DNA from: Galerina marginata
Taxonomy: Eukaryota > Basidiomycota > Agaricomycetes > Agaricales > Galerinaceae
Assembly (NCBI GenBank): GCA_023014335.1
Contig: JAECYW010000005.1
Location: forward strand, 2,232,001 to 2,296,000
Direction: 5' to 3'
DNA: 64,000 bases
The position numbers and the translations under genes are program-made. The notes beneath the pieces are model-generated. The model did not search any database and was not told the DNA's origin. It worked only from the letters and a program-made list of their open reading frames with translations. Positions 57,930 through 64,000 of this stretch are shown here, piece by piece. Positions within the stretch are counted from its first letter, which is position 1; every line of letters starts with the position of its first letter.

Positions 57930-59201
57930 TTACCTTCTGATCTCTGCCGCCGTAAGCTCAATAAACTCTTCAGGCATATGCCAATGGACCTGCACCATTT
58001 TAATGACTGCACACACGACATAAAATAGAACCCATACAAAATGGTTGCCCCTATCAATCCCAACAAAACTTGTTGATCGTATTTTCTTACCCTCGGTTAA
58101 GAGAGTCTCATAATTCTTCTTTGCTACGATAGTCCCCCATATAGAAGTCCAGTTTGACCTAGATGCGCTGATATAAGTAACGGGGACCTTCGGGAAGAAC
58201 GTCTGCGTCAGCTTCTCATCGAAGAGAACGCGATTGGTCATTTCACGAAGTGTCGTCTGCATGGGCGGGAGAAACCTAAAGACGTTCGTCAGAGGATACA
58301 CACATAATAAAAAATCGCAAGCATTGCCTACATGCAAAACTCGGATCTTGAAACGGCAGACTCGGAAAAGTTCCTTTCAAACTCCTCCTGAGTCCACAAC
58401 GAAACGGTGGCGGAATCGGTGCTACGGTCCTTGTAGTTCAACCCATAGGTGCTGCCCGAAACATCTGGTCCAGGGTGATCAAAGAACGAGCTAACCCAGA
58501 GGGCAAAGTTGTGGTACAATTCTTTAGGGGTCTTAAAGGCTGGGTCAGCCCATACGTTATAAGCCTTGGGGTCCGCAGGAGGCTCGTAGCCGAATGACAA
58601 GTACGGTGGATCTTGGGATTAATGGTTATGGGATACGCATCAAGACAGCTATTATACGTACCGTAAAGGATAAGATCCTTTACGTATTGTTCCAACAAGA
58701 TGTATGATTCTGCAGAGATGAGAGTCGGGTCGAAGAACAGCGGCATAGCCGTTGCTGTACCCATCGACCAGCCCATGATGGCAAAGCCGCCTGAGTTGCG
58801 ATCGGCGCTTATCTTGGGAATGTTTTCCCTTTCGACGTATTGCTTGAGAAACTCGCAAACCTGGATTGCAAATCCATCAAGAAAGGCTTTACGACCTTCA
58901 TTATAATCCTCAAGTTCGGCGTCGGTATACTTGGTCGAACCAGGGTACTCCCTGCGGTTCCAAATGACGGTTCTTAGATTATACTTGTGTGCATAGTCAT
59001 GTAAGATTTCGAGACTATCTGAGTTGTTGTTGCACCTGGTTCAGTGCTCTATCGCGGAATAACAACGGAGCACTTACGTCCATTAAAAGCGCTACCGTGA
59101 AGAACGATCAAAGTAGTGTAGTCAGTAGAGCCTGCCGGCGCCCCACTGTCAGTGAAAAATATATCGCTGCCTCCAGAAAGACTGAATGTATGGGAGAACA
59201 T
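57930..59201 (-). CDS. Alpha/beta-hydrolase (serine hydrolase)
   Basis: Five exons: 59078-59201, 58662-59018, 58332-58611, 58038-58275 and 57930-57989; about 352 residues. Starts MFSHTFSLSGGSDIFFTDSG. An oxyanion-type LHGSAFNG follows strand 3, then VIWNRREYPGSTKY as often seen in fungal hydrolases of this class. The nucleophile elbow is GWSMGT (GxSxG) in exon 2. A lid-like middle (ADPKAYNVWADPAFKTP) precedes the last part, where the catalytic His is probably in GNHFVHWHMPEEF, created by the last splice. No signal peptide, so cytosolic. Substrate unknown; esterase or lipase-like activity is a family-level guess. Confidence 0.82.
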
Positions 59202-59527
59202 AACTTTGAAGCCGGAGAATGGAAATACGACCAGAACATTTCAACCCTGTCTATATAAGATATATCTTTAAGATAGCACATTAGATTTGATGCCAGTGTA
59301 CTCTCCAGTATAGCATCGTATCGGACCACTCACCAAGTTATCCGAATAAAGTCAACAAAGCTGCCCAAAATATTGTGTTGCAGGGAAAGGATCCCGTAAT
59401 TTTAGGAACATTTCAATCGCGTCATCCTGACGCAAGAGCAGGCGAGAGCGCCACCTTATTTTCCGCTCATACATGCCAGCCCCGATAGTACTCTGCCGGG
59501 CCTGGGCCGAATGGCAAGAAAGAGCTA

Positions 59528-60218
59528 CAGTCGCGGACAGACAAAGTCGACAACCCTGGTATCTCGGCTCCCAGGCAATATTTTGGTATAATTTTTTCAG
59601 AATCTTGATCAGCTCAACGAAATACGTCGAAAAACACACCTCCGAAGTTTTTCCCACGAGCGGATGTGTTCGGCCAAATTTTTGGCCAAAAATTTCGACA
59701 TTTATAGACCCAATTCAGGGTCCTAGGTGACCAAAATTACCTTGAACCGGCTCATGACAAGATACATTTCTGAAAATGATTTCCACCGCGTTGGTGGCGC
59801 CCTTGATCACCTGTAATGGTGGTTTTGCTGATGAACGCACTCGCAGATAAAGTTAAGGGTCTCCGGTAGGCACCGAGCGGACCCTGATTACCGATCAATT
59901 TCTATTTTAGGTCAGTTTTTTTGAATTTATTTAGCTAAAACGGCTCGATAGAAGCTTCCAATTTCTATGGGACCATTCTCCTCTCATCAAAAGGAATCGA
60001 TTGCGCTATTTTTCATTATTTTTGGAGCAATTCCCACGATCCGGCCAATTTTTGAAGGCCCTAAACCCTTATTTGGACATTTATGAGCGAACGGCTCGAT
60101 AAAATTTGATGAAATTAGTATCGTTGGAACCGTCTCATCAATCCGCGTCGATTGCGCCTATTTTCGGGGAATTTGGTGAAGTTTGATATTTTTTGTTGAC
60201 TTTGTCTGTCCGCGACTG
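59528..60218. mobile_element. Non-autonomous DNA transposon (MITE) with Tc1-like ends
   Basis: The 691-bp element begins CAGTCGCGGACAGAC and ends with its reverse complement; the inverted repeats are about 26 bp with one mismatch (G/A at position 22). It is flanked by TA on both sides (59526-59527 and 60219-60220). The interior is AT-rich with no transposase frame. The CAGT terminus and TA duplication indicate mobilisation by a Tc1/mariner enzyme, but the ends differ from those of the 5939-7532 element, so a different transposase is needed. It lies just upstream of the alpha/beta-hydrolase start. Confidence 0.88.
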
Positions 60219-60546
60219 TATGAATGGCACTGAAATCAGACTGAGTAAAAGTTTAGTCTTTTTTTCTTCTGTATGGTGGCATACTGTACTCAGTTCATTT
60301 ATTTCATCGTTATTTCTTCGCCGAAGAATTGAATTCAAACTTAAGAGACACGAAGAATTAGCGAGGTTGTGTAGAAGGAAGATGAGGAGGTTACTGACGG
60401 TCTCCTACGGAAACGGCTATTTTAGTTGATCCGTGATTGTCGGTTCTCGCGTTGCAATCGCCTTTCCTCTCCTCATCCCCAATCTATCACGTCGCTTAAA
60501 CTTTTTCTTTTTCAATCAATCGTTCTCATTCCCTCAATGAGTTAGT

Positions 60547-60687
60547 AGTCCCCTGTTATAACTCAGATCAGATCCAAGGTGAACCGACTCCCGCACTGAT
60601 GGCGAGCTGATTCATGTTGAATTTTCCCGATTAGGAAATTAGCGCATCAAGATCTAAATCTGGATGATCGAGTTATAACAGGGGACT
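60547..60687. repeat. 141-bp inverted-repeat element
   Basis: AGTCCCCTGTTATAACTC at the left end is repeated exactly as its reverse complement at the right end (18 of 18). About 105 bp separate the arms. It could fold into a hairpin or be a very small MITE, possibly of pogo/Fot type, whose ends often begin AGT. No clear target-site duplication is visible. Confidence 0.75.
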
Positions 60688-62497
60688 CATCACTGTCCCT
60701 CAACTGCACCCTTCCCGTCCACAGATTTTAATGGCATCCCCGAGTAGCCTGCCTTGCAGTCGGTTCGGCCTCTGTTACAGGTAGCTGAAGCCTGAATCAT
60801 TCAATTTGCTGAGCCTCATCTCCACGAACGATATTTCAAACCTTCGCGCTGAATACTTAGGTCATGATGACAACAGGCATTCTCAATGCCACCCTCGCAT
60901 GCTCAAGCGCTCAAGCCTCAAGGCGACACCTCTATCCCTTTGTCGCTATTCAAACCCTCAAATTTCATCCGACACATTCGACGCTCAAAGTGTCGACTGG
61001 ATATAGTCAATGGCTGAACTTGGGTCTCTCGGTTTTGTGCGCGATTGAGTGGCTGGTATTATATGCCAGCCCACATCATGTCAAGCCACCTACTACTTTT
61101 GCAGACCTTGCTTTACCGTTCCTCATCTGATATCTGCGTCAGGTGTTTTATTCTGCTGGGTACCCTGAACATTTTTTCCAATTCAGTACGATTTCACTTT
61201 CTTCTTGAGCAGATTCCGTGTATCCCTACTACCTGACAGCCCGCCCAGGAACCAGTACAATGTCCTCTCCTCTGTCGATCTGGTCTTTATCCATTCAAAA
61301 TTTCGAGTCTGGATGCTAGTGTGTAATTTGACGATCTCGACTGTGATATTGCCAGAGCAGTGAGCACTTACTACCGCTGCTACCTGAGAATACACACTTT
61401 GACTGGGCCCAAGGGTTTTTCTTTGTAAAGCCAACGGCGTACTTAACATGTAAACATCCCCTACATATCTGAAACGTAAACGCTGATCTTGTGGCATTTT
61501 TCTCTCGTTATGAATTTAGGTTCTTGAGTCCCGAGGCGCCAGGCATATGACTATCCGGCCTTCAGAAACTAAAGGAAGCTTTATTGACGTTGATCGGCCA
61601 TTCTTCCAGGTCCCCAAAGGTACTCAACACCATCTATTTTCTCAGCGGTCATGCCCCAGGACGGCAGCACCCTACTTGTATCCTTTTGCATATCGCATTC
61701 AACTCAAGCCTCCCGTCGTTTACTCGTACTTCGACCCCTCCACTGTCCCTTGCCGCCTTCCTCAGATTGAATACCCAGCTGATGGGAATCCGCCTTCGTT
61801 ATTATTGAAAGATCTGCGCCCTTTCCCTCAAAATATCACACATCGCAGTTCGGCCCCTCGTATCCTCCTTCGATCCTCGGGCTTCGGGATGGCATACGCC
61901 TCCATCTGTCGTTGCGCCGCTCTGCATTTCCTGAATTAATCCCATGGTCTTTTCTCCTTCTGATCTCCAGACAAAGCACACCCACGCCGCCCCCTTGGTC
62001 CCACAAGCTCGGCAAAATCTGTACGTTACCAAAAAATCTTTCAACCACGGGGTCTCCTCAGTAAACGGCTTTCACAACCAATCTTTTCTGGGAAATGATT
62101 CGGCCCGCCAGGACAAAAGCTTATGCTGCCCGAGGAGTCCGACTACTTATGGGGGGATCATGAAGGTATCAATGATAAATACGCTCAAATACAAACTAAA
62201 TTACGAAAAAACTCAAGTACTCTCCATCATTTGATATCCAGGTTCTGTCATTCCTGGCGTAAAGCCTTCCAATGTTACATAAGTCCTGACTCCATGTCAG
62301 CGTCACAAATACTGGAGTATTGAGCACACGGGCAAATGGGAGTGGGTATCAATACCCCAGTCCAAGGCCGGGTGTCGTCACTGTCGTGACAATGAACGGA
62401 TTCCGCGACCACTCCTCTTTTATGACGTCAGTACGGGGAGAAGTTAGAAAGTAATATCGAGAGTCCTTCTTTAAACCTACCACCAGTCATACTTCCA
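60688..62497. other. No supported gene
   Basis: Several overlapping frames (e.g. 60864-61130 and 61547-61939 on the plus strand) have no recognised motif and no consistent splice partners. Confidence 0.45.
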
Positions 62498-63052
62498 ATG
62501 AGTCTGAGAAGCGATCCAAATACAGTTCCTTCAAAGCCAGATCGTAAGTTCCCCATATTTGTTTTGTTTGTGACGGGTTGCGCGTAGCGTACCTAGACAT
62601 TGCGTATAACTGACGACAAACTAATTTCAATTAGCTGTGACGAGGAACCAACCAGAGACGGAGAAAATCAATACGGGGGAGAGAAATGGAACGGAGAAAA
62701 TGCCTGGAAGCTATCCCATGAGCTCAGAAGATTGTGAGCACCATCCAAACTATGTCTACGATAATTAGTCTGTGTTCATGCCCATTCTTCAAATGCAGCT
62801 ACCTCTTCTGGAGGGTTTGGAACCTCTCCAGAGAAATTGTGGTCTGACGATGCCCAGAAAGGGGTAGATATGCCTTTGGGGACTGAGAAAAATGCCGGCA
62901 GCAACAGCACTGGGCTCATCGACCAATCCACCGCAGGCCTCAACTTGAAAGACGAAATGCAAGATGCGATTCAAGGAAGAGATAGTAAATCAACGATGGA
63001 CTCAGAAGAGGACGTTTGGGGTGTTGAAAAGGGCGCGGGGAAGGACTTTTGA
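62498..63052 (+). CDS. Small hydrophilic protein, unknown
   Basis: Three exons: 62498-62543, 62635-62733 and 62799-63052, with strong GTAAGT and GTGAGC donors and consistent phases; about 132 residues. Starts MSLRSDPNTVPSKPD; the middle reads TSSGGFGTSPEKLWSDDAQK and the end NLKDEMQDAIQGRDSKSTMD...VEKGAGKDF. It is rich in Ser, Gly, Asp, Glu and Lys with no hydrophobic core, so probably disordered; composition resembles stress or LEA-like proteins but no repeat motif proves that. It is convergent with the F-box/LRR gene, with a 58-bp gap. Confidence 0.55.
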
Positions 63053-63110
63053 AAGTCGTAGATGTTTCTAAAGCGCGCTCGGAATATTTACCTCGTAATG
63101 TTTTTGCCGC

Positions 63111-64000
63111 CTAGCACCAAGTTGGGCTTTCCTCCCTCAACCAACTCTCCTTGGTGTCAGAAACCTCCACTTTCACATCCACACCTAAGCCTTGCACTGA
63201 CAACTTGTCAAGTCGAGTCGATAGTTTTTCGAGATCCACGATTTTACCGTCCCCCGTCCACTCCACACATAGCAAAACATTTTTCAGGTATGCCGGTTGG
63301 GACCCTTTGTGATGGCCATTCGTGGAATGCATTAAAATGGGGCTTCTAGACACCAGCATTGTAGTGAAAGCATCGTTTGTGAAAGATATGGCAATGGCTC
63401 TATCAACTGGAAGGTTGATCTCAATATATAGGCTGAAGTTTTCGAGCTTTGGGATGAGAACTTCATCACCTGATTCCGGTCGGTATGTGAGATTTTCGAG
63501 AAAACTTCTATAGGAAAACAATTCCGAATCGACGGTAAGGTCAACAAGGAGTGGCGTGTAACGGAGGATCTCGAGAAGCACATCGCCGGAAATGTTTTGG
63601 AAACCCAGCGTGAGTGAGTGTAGTAGCTTTAACTGATTCACAAAGTGAATATACGGAGCTTTGAGTGGCAGCGTCCAGTCGAATGACCATGCTGACCCAG
63701 AATATTGATCCCAACAAAATCGCAAGTGATTGAGAGCCGGAAACTGAATGGTTGCCAGAACCGACTCTATACCTTCGTAGGTACCGATGGTGATAGAAAA
63801 CTCCTTCAGCCGCGCTGCTATTACTGTTGGGGGGATATGAGTTGGCCTGTCGTCGGATATAAATATGGAAAATGCTTGGAGGAAAGGGCATTCTTGTAGG
63901 ATGGAATGAAACCTCGATATAGACTGGGCAGGCTGCAGCAACGCCAGGTGTGTAAGCTGAGCCCATGGTATGTCTATTTTGAGTCGAGATGATTTTATGG
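63111..64000 (-). CDS. F-box/LRR paralogue, 5' part beyond the window
   Basis: The frame is open to the window edge and ends ...SWLREESPTWC at 63111. It matches the C-terminal half of the 38303 gene: IDIPWAQLTHLALLQ, LQECPFLQAFSIFISDD, FPALNHLRFC, LHSLTLGFQNISG, PLLVDLTVDSELFSYRSFL. Here the reading frame stays intact through SRSPILMHSTNGHHKGSQ to the end, which identifies the frameshift in the other copy. The N-terminal F-box is expected outside the window. Opposite orientation and a distance of 23 kb indicate dispersed duplication. Confidence 0.85.
   Translation of the reverse strand, partial: IKSSRLKIDIPWAQLTHLALLQPAQSISRFHSILQECPFLQAFSIFISDDRPTHIPPTVIAARLKEFSITIGTYEGIESVLATIQFPALNHLRFCWDQYSGSAWSFDWTLPLKAPYIHFVNQLKLLHSLTLGFQNISGDVLLEILRYTPLLVDLTVDSELFSYRSFLENLTYRPESGDEVLIPKLENFSLYIEINLPVDRAIAISFTNDAFTTMLVSRSPILMHSTNGHHKGSQPAYLKNVLLCVEWTGDGKIVDLEKLSTRLDKLSVQGLGVDVKVEVSDTKESWLREESPTWC

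Noticed and set aside
58234..58494. Plus-strand ORF over the alpha/beta-hydrolase
   Set aside because: It is antisense to exons 3-4 of a well-supported gene.

Overview
The window looks like genomic DNA of a basidiomycete fungus, most likely an Agaricomycete mushroom. Most genes are split by very short GT-AG introns (about 38-110 nt) with CTGAC/CTAAC-type branch points. The gene set is also fungal: F-box/LRR proteins, a DUF6604 protein, an SH3-PX-BAR sorting nexin, RPA14, a Cue3/ASCC2 homologue, a Yvh1 phosphatase and a CE5 esterase. There is no operon structure, and no rRNA or convincing tRNA was seen.

Left part (1-23.8 kb) is a segmental tandem array. A block made of a type-A TPR gene, a type-B TPR gene and an aldo-keto reductase (AKR), all on the minus strand, is present three times: A1-B1-AKR fragment (1-4005), A2-B2-AKR fragment (about 8.3-12.57 kb) and A3-B3-intact AKR (about 16.4-21.7 kb). 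A seventh, divergent TPR gene (C, 22206-23782) lies head-to-head with the intact AKR. Units 2 and 3 also share a decayed Thr/Ala/Ser-rich repeat region on their left side. In unit 2 that region is split by a 1594-bp Tc1/mariner element with an intact transposase frame; unit 3 keeps the corresponding empty site. The TPR proteins keep an Hsp70/Hsp90-type carboxylate clamp in A1-A3, B1 and C, but B2 and B3 have lost it.

Middle part (24-43 kb) is ordinary euchromatin: a secreted CE5 esterase, a long intronless DUF6604 protein, a SNX9-like SH3-PX-BAR protein, an intronless F-box protein, RPA14, an F-box/LRR gene with a C-terminal frameshift, and the Cue3/ASCC2 ribosome-quality-control factor.

From 43 to 48.4 kb the DNA is gene-poor and holds a short satellite-like repeat (44.48-45.21 kb). 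From 48.4 to 59.2 kb there is a small conserved-looking protein, an epoxide hydrolase, Yvh1, a multi-pass membrane protein with a problematic middle exon, an unrecognised five-exon gene and an alpha/beta hydrolase. The right end (59.5-64 kb) has a 691-bp MITE with Tc1-like ends, a 141-bp inverted-repeat element, a small unknown hydrophilic protein and, cut by the window edge, a paralogue of the 38.3-kb F-box/LRR gene.

The genes do not form one pathway. The most notable structure is the TPR/AKR amplification with its decay, transposon insertion and functional divergence. All splice models here were read by eye from frame and splice consensus and have no transcript support.
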